From Paracoccus zeaxanthinifaciens ATCC 21588 (GTDB lineage: Bacteria > Pseudomonadota > Alphaproteobacteria > Rhodobacterales > Rhodobacteraceae), in the NCBI RefSeq assembly GCF_000420145.1, contig NZ_ATUJ01000002.1:248001-312000 (forward strand): a stretch of DNA of 64,000 nt, given 5' to 3'. The position numbers were made by a program, and so were the translations under genes. The notes beneath the pieces were generated by a model, which did not search any database, was not told where the DNA came from, and saw only the letters and a list, made by a program, of their open reading frames with translations. Positions 43,328 through 51,323 of this stretch are shown here, piece by piece. How positions within the stretch are numbered: position 1 is the stretch's first letter; every line of letters starts with the position of its first letter.

Positions 43328-44296
43328 ATGAAGACCTTCCTCACCTCGACCGCCCTCGTGCTGCTGGCGGGCACCGCCATGGCGGATACGATCACGCTCT
43401 ATACCTCGCAGCCGAACGCGGATGCGCAGCAGACCGTCGATGCCTTCATGGCCGCCAATCCCGGCACCGAGGTCGAATGGGTACGCGACGGCACCACCCA
43501 GCTGATGGCCCGCCTGCGCGCCGAGATCGAGGCCGGCAACCCCCAGCCCGACGTGCTGCTGATCGCCGATACCGTCACGCTTGAGGGCATGGCGCAGGAA
43601 GGTCTGCTGACCGCCTACCAGTCCCCCGAGGCCGAGAATTACGACGCCGCGCTGAATTCGCCCGAGGGGTATTACCACTCGACCAAGCTGATCACGACCG
43701 GCATCGTCTACAATACCGGCGTCGAGACCGCGCCCGAATCCTGGGCCGACCTGGCGCAGGACGGGCTGAAGGGGCAGGTCGCGATGCCGTCGCCGCTGTA
43801 TTCCGGCGCCGCGCTGATCCACCTGGCGACGCTGACCGGCGATGACAGCCTGGGCTGGGACTATTACGAGACGCTGGCCGCGAACGAGGCCCGCGCGCAG
43901 GGCGGCAATGGCGGCACCTTCAAGGCCGTCGCCTCGGGCGAGAAGCCCTATGGCATGGTCGTGGACTTCCTTGCGATCCGCAACAAGGCCGAAGGCTCGC
44001 CGGTGGAATTCGTCTTCCCGAACGAGGGCGTGTCCTACGTGACCGAACCGGTGGCGATCATGTCCACGGCGAAGAACCTCGAAGGCGCGCAGAAATTCGT
44101 GGACTTCCTCATCAGCGAGGAAGGCCAGCAGCTGGTCCTGGACATGGGCTACATCCCCGCCCGCGAAGGCATGGGCGTGCCCGAGGGCTTTCCCGCCCGC
44201 GACCAGATCCGGCTGATGGATTTCGACCCCGCCGCCGCGCTGGAACAGGCCGAGGCCGACAAGGCGAAGTTCACCGAGCTGTTCGGCGCCGAGTGA
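43328..44296 (+). CDS. ABC transporter substrate-binding protein (FbpA/AfuA type)
   Basis: A 322-residue periplasmic protein with a signal peptide (MKTFLTSTALVLLAGTAMAD) and the Fe(III)-transporter fold (TITLYTSQPNADAQQTVDAFM, QPDVLLIADTVTLEGMAQEGLLTAY). The family includes iron-binding FbpA and also AfuA, which binds hexose phosphates. The clear iron-binding tyrosine pair of FbpA is not evident at the usual place, although EGYYHS is present. With three phosphatase-like genes in the same operon, an organophosphate ligand is more likely than iron. The next gene starts at its stop codon. Confidence 0.87.
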   Translation: MKTFLTSTALVLLAGTAMADTITLYTSQPNADAQQTVDAFMAANPGTEVEWVRDGTTQLMARLRAEIEAGNPQPDVLLIADTVTLEGMAQEGLLTAYQSPEAENYDAALNSPEGYYHSTKLITTGIVYNTGVETAPESWADLAQDGLKGQVAMPSPLYSGAALIHLATLTGDDSLGWDYYETLAANEARAQGGNGGTFKAVASGEKPYGMVVDFLAIRNKAEGSPVEFVFPNEGVSYVTEPVAIMSTAKNLEGAQKFVDFLISEEGQQLVLDMGYIPAREGMGVPEGFPARDQIRLMDFDPAAALEQAEADKAKFTELFGAE

Positions 44297-45999
44297 TGCA
44301 GGCTGCGATGCAGAAAGGGGGCAGCCGGTCCGAGCACCGGCTGCTCTCGGTCGTGCTGCTGATCGCGACCTTCGTGACGCTGGCGCCGGTCATGCGCCTG
44401 TTCGTCGAGGGGCTGACCGACCGCACGCGCCCCGGCCTCGGCCTTGCGGCGGATGTGCTGTCGCAGCCCGCGACGCTGGATGCGCTGCGCAATTCGCTGG
44501 TCACGGCGGGGCTGGGGACGGTGATCTCGGTCGTGCTGGGATCGGCCTTCGCCTTCATCGTGGCGCTGACCGATCTGCGCGCCAAGGCGGCGCTGGTCTT
44601 CTGCCTGATGATCCCGATGATGATCCCGCCGCAGATCACGGCGTTGTCCTGGATCCAGCTGATGGGGCCGTCCTCGGTGCTGCTGAAGACGCTCGGGATC
44701 GCGCCGCCACTGGGTTCGGCGCAGCCGCTCTATTCGCCGGGGGGGATCGTGCTGCTGCTGGGCATCCAGCACATGTCGATCGTGTTCCTGACCCTGCGCG
44801 CGGGCCTGCGCGCCATCCCGCAGGAGGTCGTCGAGGCCGCCCGCATCAGCGGCGCGCGCGGGCTTCGGACATGGTGGCAGGTCGTGATGCCCCTGACCCT
44901 GCCCAGCCTTGCGGCGGGCAGCGCGATCACCTTCGTCACCGCGCTCGGGAATTTCGGGATCCCCGCGATGCTGGGCATTCCCGCAGGCTATTCCACGCTG
45001 CCCACGCTGGTCTATCAGAAGCTGGCGGGCATGGGCACGGGCGTCCTGGCCGAGGTGTCGGTCCTGGCCATGCTGATCGGCACGGTCGCCATCGCGGGCA
45101 TCCTGGCACAGCGCTTCTTCCAGACCCGCCAGCGCGTCCACCTGGTCGGATCGACCTCGCGCCCGCTGGCGATCCCGCTTGGCCGCGCCCGCCTGCCGGT
45201 CGAGATCGCGCTGTGGGCCGTGGTCGCGGCGATCCTCGTGCTGCCGATGTTCGGGCTGGTCGCGACCTCGCTGGTGCCGGCCTATGGCGTGCCGCTGCGG
45301 CTGGACACGATCACGCTGCAATCCTGGGCCGAGGTGCTGTTCAGCCAGCCCGTCACCCGCCGCGCCTTCGCCAATTCGCTTTGCCTCGCGCTTGGGGTCG
45401 CGCTGGTGCTGATGGCGATGTGCCTGCCGCTGGCATGGCTGATGTCGCGCAACCCGACGCGGCTGACGCGGCTGTTCGACAGCCTGCTGGACCTGCCCTA
45501 TGCGCTGCCGGGGGTGGTGCTGGCCATCGCGATGATCCTGCTGCTGATCGACCTGCCGCTGACGGACGCGACGCTCTATGGCACGGTCTGGATCATCTTC
45601 CTGGCCTATCTGGCACGGTTCTTCGAGGTGATGTTCCGCCCCGTGCAGGCCAGCCTGAAGCAGCTGGACCCCGCCATGGCCGAGGCCGCGCAATCGGTGG
45701 GCGCGGGCCTGTCGCGCCGGATGCGCGACGTGGTCCTGCCGCTGACGGCGCCCGCCGCCGCCGCGGGGGCGATCCTGGTCTTCCTGACCGCGTTCAACGA
45801 ACTGACCGTCTCGGCGCTTCTGTGGTCCTCGGGGACCGAGACGCTCGGGGTGGTGATCTTCAACCTCGAGGACAGCGGCGAGACCGCGATGGCCAGCGCG
45901 CTTGCCATGACCATCGTGCTGGTCGTCATGGTGCTGATGGGCCTGATCCAGCTGTTCTCGCGCCGCTTCCCGAAAGGAGTCGTCCCATGGCAGACATAG
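44296..45999 (+). CDS. ABC transporter permease (FbpB/AfuB type, two-domain)
   Basis: A 567-residue permease made of two fused six-helix halves, each with a binding-protein-dependent transport signature (EAARISGARGLRTWWQVVMPLTLPSL in the first, EAAQSVGAGLSRRMRDVVLPLTAPAAAAG in the second). These EAA loops contact the ATPase. Fused permeases of this kind belong to the Fe(III)/AfuB group. The ATG overlaps the stop of the binding-protein gene (TGATG); a GTG one codon earlier is an alternative. Confidence 0.92.
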   Translation: MQAAMQKGGSRSEHRLLSVVLLIATFVTLAPVMRLFVEGLTDRTRPGLGLAADVLSQPATLDALRNSLVTAGLGTVISVVLGSAFAFIVALTDLRAKAALVFCLMIPMMIPPQITALSWIQLMGPSSVLLKTLGIAPPLGSAQPLYSPGGIVLLLGIQHMSIVFLTLRAGLRAIPQEVVEAARISGARGLRTWWQVVMPLTLPSLAAGSAITFVTALGNFGIPAMLGIPAGYSTLPTLVYQKLAGMGTGVLAEVSVLAMLIGTVAIAGILAQRFFQTRQRVHLVGSTSRPLAIPLGRARLPVEIALWAVVAAILVLPMFGLVATSLVPAYGVPLRLDTITLQSWAEVLFSQPVTRRAFANSLCLALGVALVLMAMCLPLAWLMSRNPTRLTRLFDSLLDLPYALPGVVLAIAMILLLIDLPLTDATLYGTVWIIFLAYLARFFEVMFRPVQASLKQLDPAMAEAAQSVGAGLSRRMRDVVLPLTAPAAAAGAILVFLTAFNELTVSALLWSSGTETLGVVIFNLEDSGETAMASALAMTIVLVVMVLMGLIQLFSRRFPKGVVPWQT

Positions 46000-47027
46000 A
46001 CCTGTCCTCTGTCGGCAAGGATTTCGCGGGCACGCCCGCCCTGCAGGACATCACCACCCGCTTCGATGACGGAGAGTTCATCGCCCTGCTGGGTCCGTCC
46101 GGCTGCGGCAAGACCACGCTGCTGCGCCTGCTGGCGGGGTTCGAGATGCCGGACCGTGGCCGCATCGCCATCGGCGGCTGCGACATGGCCGATGCGGGGC
46201 GGGGCGCGATGGTCCCCCCCGAGGATCGCAATATCGGCTTCGTCTTCCAGTCCTATGCCCTGTGGCCGCACATGTCGGTGCGCCGCAACGTGTCCTATCC
46301 GCTGGAGATACGCCGCCTGTCGCGCGATGCCATTGCCACCCGGACCGAGGCCGCGCTGCAGGCCACCGGCCTTGGCGATTATGCCGACCGGATGCCGTCG
46401 GACCTGTCGGGCGGCCAGCGCCAGCGGGTGGCCCTTGCGCGCTGCCTCGTGTCCGACCCGCAGGCCGTCCTGCTGGACGAGCCGCTGGCGAACCTGGACG
46501 TGGCGCTGCGCGCATCGATGCAGGCGGTCTTCACCGATTTCCACCGCCGCACCGGGGCCACGATGGTCTATGTCACCCATGACCAGTCCGAGGCGATGGC
46601 CATGGCCGACCGCATCGCGGTGATGGACCGGGGCCGGATCCGGCAGCTCGACACGCCGCAGAACCTGTACGAACGTCCCGCCAGCCGCTTCGTCGCGGAA
46701 TTCGTCGGGCGCGGGACGGTGGTGCCCGTGCAGGCCCATGACGGCGCGGGCCGCGCCCGCATCCTGGGGGCCGAGGTGGCGGTGAACGCCGCCCCGCAAT
46801 CGCGCTTTGTCGATCACGTCTGCCTGCGCCCCGAGAACCTTGCCATCTCCGAGACGGGCGACCTGCGCGCCAAGGTCGCGCGCGTCACCTATCTTGGCGG
46901 GAAATACCTGCTGGAAACCGTGCTGGATTGCGGCACCCGGCTGGTGACCGAGACCCGCGCCCGCTTCGATACGGGCGCGCAGCTTGGCCTGACCATCAAC
47001 GCCCCCTGGGCCTTTGCCGAGGATTGA
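45987..47027 (+). CDS. ABC transporter ATPase (FbpC/AfuC type)
   Basis: A 346-residue ATPase. The Walker A motif GPSGCGKTT is near residues 35-43, the Q-loop is FVFQSYALWPHMSV, the signature motif DLSGGQRQRVALARCLV, Walker B VLLDEPLANLDV, and the H-loop VTHDQSEAM. A C-terminal TOBE-like regulatory domain follows from about residue 240. It powers the permease encoded just before, overlapping it by 13 nt. AAAGGAG in the permease end serves as its ribosome binding site. Confidence 0.93.
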   Translation: MADIDLSSVGKDFAGTPALQDITTRFDDGEFIALLGPSGCGKTTLLRLLAGFEMPDRGRIAIGGCDMADAGRGAMVPPEDRNIGFVFQSYALWPHMSVRRNVSYPLEIRRLSRDAIATRTEAALQATGLGDYADRMPSDLSGGQRQRVALARCLVSDPQAVLLDEPLANLDVALRASMQAVFTDFHRRTGATMVYVTHDQSEAMAMADRIAVMDRGRIRQLDTPQNLYERPASRFVAEFVGRGTVVPVQAHDGAGRARILGAEVAVNAAPQSRFVDHVCLRPENLAISETGDLRAKVARVTYLGGKYLLETVLDCGTRLVTETRARFDTGAQLGLTINAPWAFAED

Positions 47028-48056
47028 ATGGACAGCGTGAAGATCCTTTCGGGCATGGGCGTGAAGGGCCCTGCCTGCATCAGGCTGGATGTCGGCGGGA
47101 TGCGCCTGATCCTCGATTGCGGGACCGGCCCGGACGAGGGCGCGGAGTTCGACCCCGCCTGGCTGGCGGACGCGGATGCGGTGCTGATCACCCATGACCA
47201 CGTGGACCATATCGGCGGCGCGCGTCACGCGGTCGCGGCGGGGCTGCCGATCCATGCGACGCGGCAGACGGCGGGGTTGCTGCCCGCGGGGGCGGATCTG
47301 CGCCTGCTGCCCGAACGCGGTGTCACGCGGATCGCCGGGGTCGATCTGACGACCGGTCGCAACGGGCATGCCGCGGGCGGCGTCTGGATGCATTTCGACA
47401 TGGGCGAGGGGCTGTTCTATTCCGGCGACTGGTCCGAGGAATCCGACTGGTTCGCCTTCGATCCGCCCCCGCCTGCGGGGACGGCGATTCTCGACTGCTC
47501 CTATGGCGGTTTCGACGTGGCGCAATCGGATTGCATCGCGGACCTGGACGACCTGCTCGAGGTGCTGCCGGGGCAGGTACTGCTGCCGGTGCCGCCATCC
47601 GGCCGCGCGGCCGAGCTGGCCCTGCGGCTGATCCGCCGCCACGGACCGGGCAGCGTGATGGTCGACGACGCCTGCCTGCCGGCCATCGCGCAACTGCCCG
47701 AGGCGCGCGGACTGGCCTACGCCACCGAGGCACGCTTTCTTGTCTGCGACACGCCGAACGCCGAAGCCGGCGCGGCATGGCGGCATCTGCAAGCATGGCG
47801 CGATGCGGGCAGGCTGGGGCGGGACGCGCATGTCGTCTTCACCGGGCACATGAACGCCCATGCGCGCGCATTCTGCGACCGCCCCGGCGGGCATTTCCGC
47901 CGCTGGAACGTGCATCCGCCGCTGCGCGACCAGCGACGGATGCTGGAACGGCTGGCCGCGCGGCGCTTTGCCCCGGCCTTCTGCCCCGACCCCGAGATCT
48001 ATCTGGCGCTGGACATGGGCGCGCAGGTCTTCATGCACCAGGAGGTGACGCCATGA
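47028..48056 (+). CDS. MBL-fold hydrolase with beta-CASP-like motifs
   Basis: A 342-residue metallo-beta-lactamase-fold protein. The metal motif THDHVDH (LITHDHVDHIGGARHAV) is near residues 58-64, and ILDCSYGG holds a later aspartate. The C-terminal half has LLPVPPSGRAAELALRLIRR, VFTGHMNAHARAF and RWNVHPPLRDQRRMLERL, resembling the inserted and closing parts of beta-CASP nucleases. That would make it a phosphodiesterase or nuclease acting on a nucleic-acid-like or cyclic phosphodiester. No signal peptide is seen, so it acts in the cytoplasm. It starts on the base after the ATPase stop. Confidence 0.82.
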   Translation: MDSVKILSGMGVKGPACIRLDVGGMRLILDCGTGPDEGAEFDPAWLADADAVLITHDHVDHIGGARHAVAAGLPIHATRQTAGLLPAGADLRLLPERGVTRIAGVDLTTGRNGHAAGGVWMHFDMGEGLFYSGDWSEESDWFAFDPPPPAGTAILDCSYGGFDVAQSDCIADLDDLLEVLPGQVLLPVPPSGRAAELALRLIRRHGPGSVMVDDACLPAIAQLPEARGLAYATEARFLVCDTPNAEAGAAWRHLQAWRDAGRLGRDAHVVFTGHMNAHARAFCDRPGGHFRRWNVHPPLRDQRRMLERLAARRFAPAFCPDPEIYLALDMGAQVFMHQEVTP

Positions 48057-48586
48057 TCCCCGCCCGCAGCTTCTGCCTGATCCGCCACGGCGAAACGACC
48101 GCCAATGCAGGGGCGATCATCGCGGGCGCAACCGATGTGCCCCTGACGCCAAGGGGCCGCGATCAGGCCCGCGCCCTGGCAGGGCGCGAATGGCCATCGG
48201 GCATCGCGCTGTTCGCCAGCCCGATGTCGCGTGCCCGCGATACCGCGCTGCTGGCCTTTCCGGGGCGCGACCACCAGCCCGAACCCGATCTGCGCGAACG
48301 CGACTGGGGCATCTTCGAGGGACGCCCCGTCGCCGATCTGCCCCCGCGCGAAATCACGCCGCAGGGGGGCGAGGGCTGGGACGACGTGCTGGCCCGCGTG
48401 GACCGCGCGATCCGGCGGATCTGCGCGACCTCGGGCGATGCGCTGCCGGTGCTGGTCTGCCATTCGGGCGTGATCCGTGCCGCGCGCGTGCTGTGGACCA
48501 CCGGCGATGCGGGCGACCGTCCGCCCAACGCCACGCCGATCCTGTTCAGCCCGGACGGCGACCGATTAAAGGAAGGAACGATATGA
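48053..48586 (+). CDS. Histidine phosphatase superfamily protein
   Basis: A 177-residue phosphatase with the phosphohistidine motif LIRHGETTANAG near residues 9-20, ERDWGIFEGRP holding the general acid region and VLVCHSGVIRAARVL carrying the second histidine. It hydrolyses a phosphomonoester such as a sugar or nucleotide phosphate. It overlaps the MBL gene by four bases (ATGA) and the HAD gene in the same manner, so the three enzymes are made together. The substrate is unknown. Confidence 0.9.
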   Translation: MIPARSFCLIRHGETTANAGAIIAGATDVPLTPRGRDQARALAGREWPSGIALFASPMSRARDTALLAFPGRDHQPEPDLRERDWGIFEGRPVADLPPREITPQGGEGWDDVLARVDRAIRRICATSGDALPVLVCHSGVIRAARVLWTTGDAGDRPPNATPILFSPDGDRLKEGTI

Positions 48587-49041
48587 CCGCCACCACCCCC
48601 TGCGTCGTCTTCGACGTGGACGGCACGCTTGCCGAATTCGACGCCGACCGCCTGGGCCATCTTGTCCACGGCACGACCAAGCACTGGGACGCCTTCCACC
48701 ACGCGATGGCCGACGCCCCGCCCATCCCCGAGGTCGCCCGCCTGATGCGCAAGCTGAAGGAGGGGGGCGAGACGGTCGTCATCTGCTCGGGGCGGCCCCG
48801 CGGCTGGCAGGATCAGACGATCGCATGGCTGCGCAAGCACGACCTGCCCTTCGACGGGATCTATCTGCGCCCCGAGGATCAGGACGGCGCCAGCGACCCC
48901 GAGGTCAAGCGCCGCGCCCTAGCCGAGATGCGCGCCGACGGGCTGGCGCCCTGGCTGGTCGTGGACGACCGGCGGTCCGTCGTGGATGCCTGGCGGGCCG
49001 AGGGGCTGGTCTGCCTGCAATGCGCGCCGGGGGACTTCTAG
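48583..49041 (+). CDS. HAD phosphatase resembling the polynucleotide kinase 3'-phosphatase domain
   Basis: A 152-residue HAD protein. The nucleophile motif is FDVDGTLAEF (D11 and D13), motif II is ICSGRPRGW, and motif IV is VVDDRRSVVDAW. The small size, missing cap and the SGR/DDR-SVV pattern resemble the phosphatase domain of T4 polynucleotide kinase, which removes 3'-phosphates. There is no kinase domain. It ends the six-gene operon with an ATGA overlap to the histidine phosphatase. A GGGCGG-GAAA-CCGCCC hairpin follows. Confidence 0.85.
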   Translation: MTATTPCVVFDVDGTLAEFDADRLGHLVHGTTKHWDAFHHAMADAPPIPEVARLMRKLKEGGETVVICSGRPRGWQDQTIAWLRKHDLPFDGIYLRPEDQDGASDPEVKRRALAEMRADGLAPWLVVDDRRSVVDAWRAEGLVCLQCAPGDF

Positions 49042-49069
49042 GGCCGCGCGACGGGGGCGCGGACAGGCT

Positions 49070-49085
49070 GGGCGGGAAACCGCCC
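49070..49085 (+). terminator. GNRA-loop hairpin after the HAD gene
   Basis: GGGCGG (49070-49075), GAAA, CCGCCC (49080-49085) forms a compact hairpin 29 nt after the operon's last stop codon. It has no T-run. A second small stem, GTTTCC/GGAAAC (49129-49144), lies between it and the mevalonate promoter. Confidence 0.45.
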
Positions 49086-49149
49086 CGCCACCATGTCCTG
49101 CACGCGTCGAACCGCCCGTCCGACGCCGGTTTCCGCACGGAAACGCGCG

Positions 49150-49168
49150 GCAAGTTGACATAACTTGC
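49150..49168. promoter_or_regulatory. Palindrome over the -35 box of the mevalonate operon
   Basis: GCAAGTT-GACAT-AACTTGC is a perfect 7-bp inverted repeat with a 5-base centre. The -35 hexamer TTGACA (49155-49160) falls inside it, so a bound protein would block RNA polymerase. No regulator gene is adjacent, so the cognate factor is unknown. Confidence 0.6.
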
Positions 49169-49184
49169 ACGCGACGTCTCGATT
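49155..49184 (+). promoter_or_regulatory. Putative mevalonate operon promoter
   Basis: TTGACA (49155-49160) is a perfect sigma70 -35 box. A weak -10 region, CTCGATT, follows after 17 bases at 49178-49184, leaving about 70 nt of leader before the mvaA ATG. Confidence 0.55.
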
Positions 49185-49254
49185 CTGCCCGCGAAGAATG
49201 CGATGCATCCAGATGATGCAGAACGAAGAAGCGGAAGCGCCCGTGAAAGACCAG

Positions 49255-50277
49255 ATGATTTCCCATACCCCGGTGCCCACGCAATGGGTCGGCCCGATCC
49301 TGTTCCGCGGCCCCGTCGTCGAGGGCCCGATCAGCGCGCCGCTGGCCACCTACGAGACGCCGCTCTGGCCCTCGACCGCGCGGGGGGCAGGGGTTTCCCG
49401 GCATTCGGGCGGGATCCAGGTCTCGCTGGTCGACGAACGCATGAGCCGCTCGATCGCGCTGCGGGCGCATGACGGGGCGGCGGCGACCGCCGCCTGGCAG
49501 TCGATCAAGGCCCGCCAGGAAGAGGTCGCGGCCGTGGTCGCCACCACCAGCCGCTTCGCCCGCCTTGTCGAGCTGAATCGCCAGATCGTGGGCAACCTGC
49601 TTTACATCCGCATCGAATGCGTGACGGGCGACGCCTCGGGTCACAACATGGTCACCAAGGCCGCCGAGGCCGTGCAGGGCTGGATCCTGTCGGAATACCC
49701 GATGCTGGCCTATTCCACGATCTCGGGGAACCTGTGCACCGACAAGAAGGCGTCGGCGGTCAACGGCATCCTGGGCCGCGGCAAATACGCCGTCGCCGAG
49801 GTCGAGATCCCGCGCAAGATCCTGACCCGCGTGCTGCGCACCAGCGCCGAGAAGATGGTCCGCCTGAACTACGAGAAGAACTATGTCGGGGGTACGCTGG
49901 CGGGGTCGCTGCGCAGTGCGAACGCGCATTTCGCCAACATGCTGCTGGGCTTCTACCTGGCGACGGGGCAGGACGCGGCCAACATCATCGAGGCCAGCCA
50001 GGGCTTCGTCCATTGCGAGGCCCGCGGCGAGGATCTGTATTTCTCGTGCACGCTGCCCAACCTCATCATGGGCTCGGTCGGTGCCGGCAAGGGCATCCCC
50101 TCGATCGAGGAGAACCTGTCGCGGATGGGCTGCCGCCAGCCGGGCGAACCCGGCGACAACGCGCGCCGTCTTGCGGCGATCTGCGCGGGCGTCGTGCTGT
50201 GTGGTGAATTGTCGCTGCTTGCGGCCCAGACCAACCCCGGAGAGTTGGTCCGCACCCACATGGAGATGGAGCGATGA
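49255..50277 (+). CDS. mvaA: Hydroxymethylglutaryl-CoA reductase
   Basis: A 340-residue HMG-CoA reductase that reduces HMG-CoA to mevalonate. The motifs ECVTGDASGHNMVTKA, ISGNLCTDKKASAVN, LRSANAHFANML and IMGSVGAGKG contain the catalytic lysine and aspartate regions and the glycine-rich nucleotide loop. There is no membrane anchor, so the enzyme is soluble. The ATG beginning MISHTPVPTQ is chosen to match the 340-residue form I recall for P. zeaxanthinifaciens; a GTG at 49246 is possible. The stop overlaps the idi start (ATGA). It opens the six-gene operon. Confidence 0.93.
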   Translation: MISHTPVPTQWVGPILFRGPVVEGPISAPLATYETPLWPSTARGAGVSRHSGGIQVSLVDERMSRSIALRAHDGAAATAAWQSIKARQEEVAAVVATTSRFARLVELNRQIVGNLLYIRIECVTGDASGHNMVTKAAEAVQGWILSEYPMLAYSTISGNLCTDKKASAVNGILGRGKYAVAEVEIPRKILTRVLRTSAEKMVRLNYEKNYVGGTLAGSLRSANAHFANMLLGFYLATGQDAANIIEASQGFVHCEARGEDLYFSCTLPNLIMGSVGAGKGIPSIEENLSRMGCRQPGEPGDNARRLAAICAGVVLCGELSLLAAQTNPGELVRTHMEMER

Positions 50278-51323
50278 CCGACAGCAAGGATCACCATGTC
50301 GCGGGGCGCAAGCTGGACCATCTGCGTGCATTGGACGACGATGCGGATATCGACCGGGGCGACAGCGGCTTCGACCGCATCGCGCTGACCCATCGCGCCC
50401 TGCCCGAGGTGGATTTCGACGCCATCGACACGGCGACCAGCTTCCTGGGCCGTGAACTGTCCTTCCCGCTGCTGATCTCGTCCATGACCGGCGGCACCGG
50501 CGAGGAGATCGAGCGCATCAACCGCAACCTGGCCGCTGGTGCCGAGGAGGCCCGCGTCGCCATGGCGGTGGGCTCGCAGCGCGTGATGTTCACCGACCCC
50601 TCGGCGCGGGCCAGCTTCGACCTGCGCGCCCATGCGCCCACCGTGCCGCTGCTGGCCAATATCGGCGCGGTGCAGCTGAACATGGGGCTGGGGCTGAAGG
50701 AATGCCTGGCCGCGATCGAGGTGCTGCAGGCGGACGGCCTGTATCTGCACCTGAACCCCCTGCAAGAGGCCGTCCAGCCCGAGGGGGATCGCGACTTTGC
50801 CGATCTGGGCAGCAAGATCGCGGCCATCGCCCGCGACGTTCCCGTGCCCGTCCTGCTGAAGGAGGTGGGCTGCGGCCTGTCGGCGGCCGATATCGCCATC
50901 GGGCTGCGCGCCGGGATCCGGCATTTCGACGTGGCCGGTCGCGGCGGCACATCCTGGAGCCGGATCGAGTATCGCCGCCGCCAGCGGGCCGATGACGACC
51001 TGGGCCTGGTCTTCCAGGACTGGGGCCTGCAGACCGTGGACGCCCTGCGCGAGGCGCGGCCCGCGCTTGCGGCCCATGATGGAACCAGCGTGCTGATCGC
51101 CAGCGGCGGCATCCGCAACGGTGTCGACATGGCGAAATGCGTCATCCTGGGGGCCGACATGTGCGGGGTCGCCGCGCCCCTGCTGAAAGCGGCCCAAAAC
51201 TCGCGCGAGGCGGTTGTATCCGCCATCCGGAAACTGCATCTGGAGTTCCGGACAGCCATGTTCCTCCTGGGTTGCGGCACGCTTGCCGACCTGAAGGACA
51301 ATTCCTCGCTTATCCGTCAATGA
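50274..51323 (+). CDS. idi: Isopentenyl-diphosphate delta-isomerase, type 2 (FMN-dependent)
   Basis: A 349-residue type 2 isomerase converting IPP to DMAPP, using reduced FMN. Visible motifs are LISSMTGGTGEE, AMAVGSQR, ANIGAVQL, LYLHLNPLQEAVQPEGDRDF, LLKEVGCGLS, DVAGRGGTSW and IASGGIRNG, which are typical of the FMN and substrate sites. Type 2 isomerases are common with mevalonate operons. It overlaps mvaA and hcs by four bases each, so the proteins are coupled. Confidence 0.94.
   Translation: MTDSKDHHVAGRKLDHLRALDDDADIDRGDSGFDRIALTHRALPEVDFDAIDTATSFLGRELSFPLLISSMTGGTGEEIERINRNLAAGAEEARVAMAVGSQRVMFTDPSARASFDLRAHAPTVPLLANIGAVQLNMGLGLKECLAAIEVLQADGLYLHLNPLQEAVQPEGDRDFADLGSKIAAIARDVPVPVLLKEVGCGLSAADIAIGLRAGIRHFDVAGRGGTSWSRIEYRRRQRADDDLGLVFQDWGLQTVDALREARPALAAHDGTSVLIASGGIRNGVDMAKCVILGADMCGVAAPLLKAAQNSREAVVSAIRKLHLEFRTAMFLLGCGTLADLKDNSSLIRQ

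Noticed and set aside
43328..44296. Iron(III) transporter assignment for the FbpA-type protein
   Set aside because: The fold fits, but the iron-binding tyrosine pair is not clear, and the operon holds three phosphoryl hydrolases and a DeoR regulator, so a phosphorylated ligand is preferred. Not excluded.
45606..48038. 810-codon minus-strand frame over the ABC and MBL genes
   Set aside because: Shadow frame; the plus strand has clear ABC and metallo-hydrolase motifs with overlapping starts and stops.
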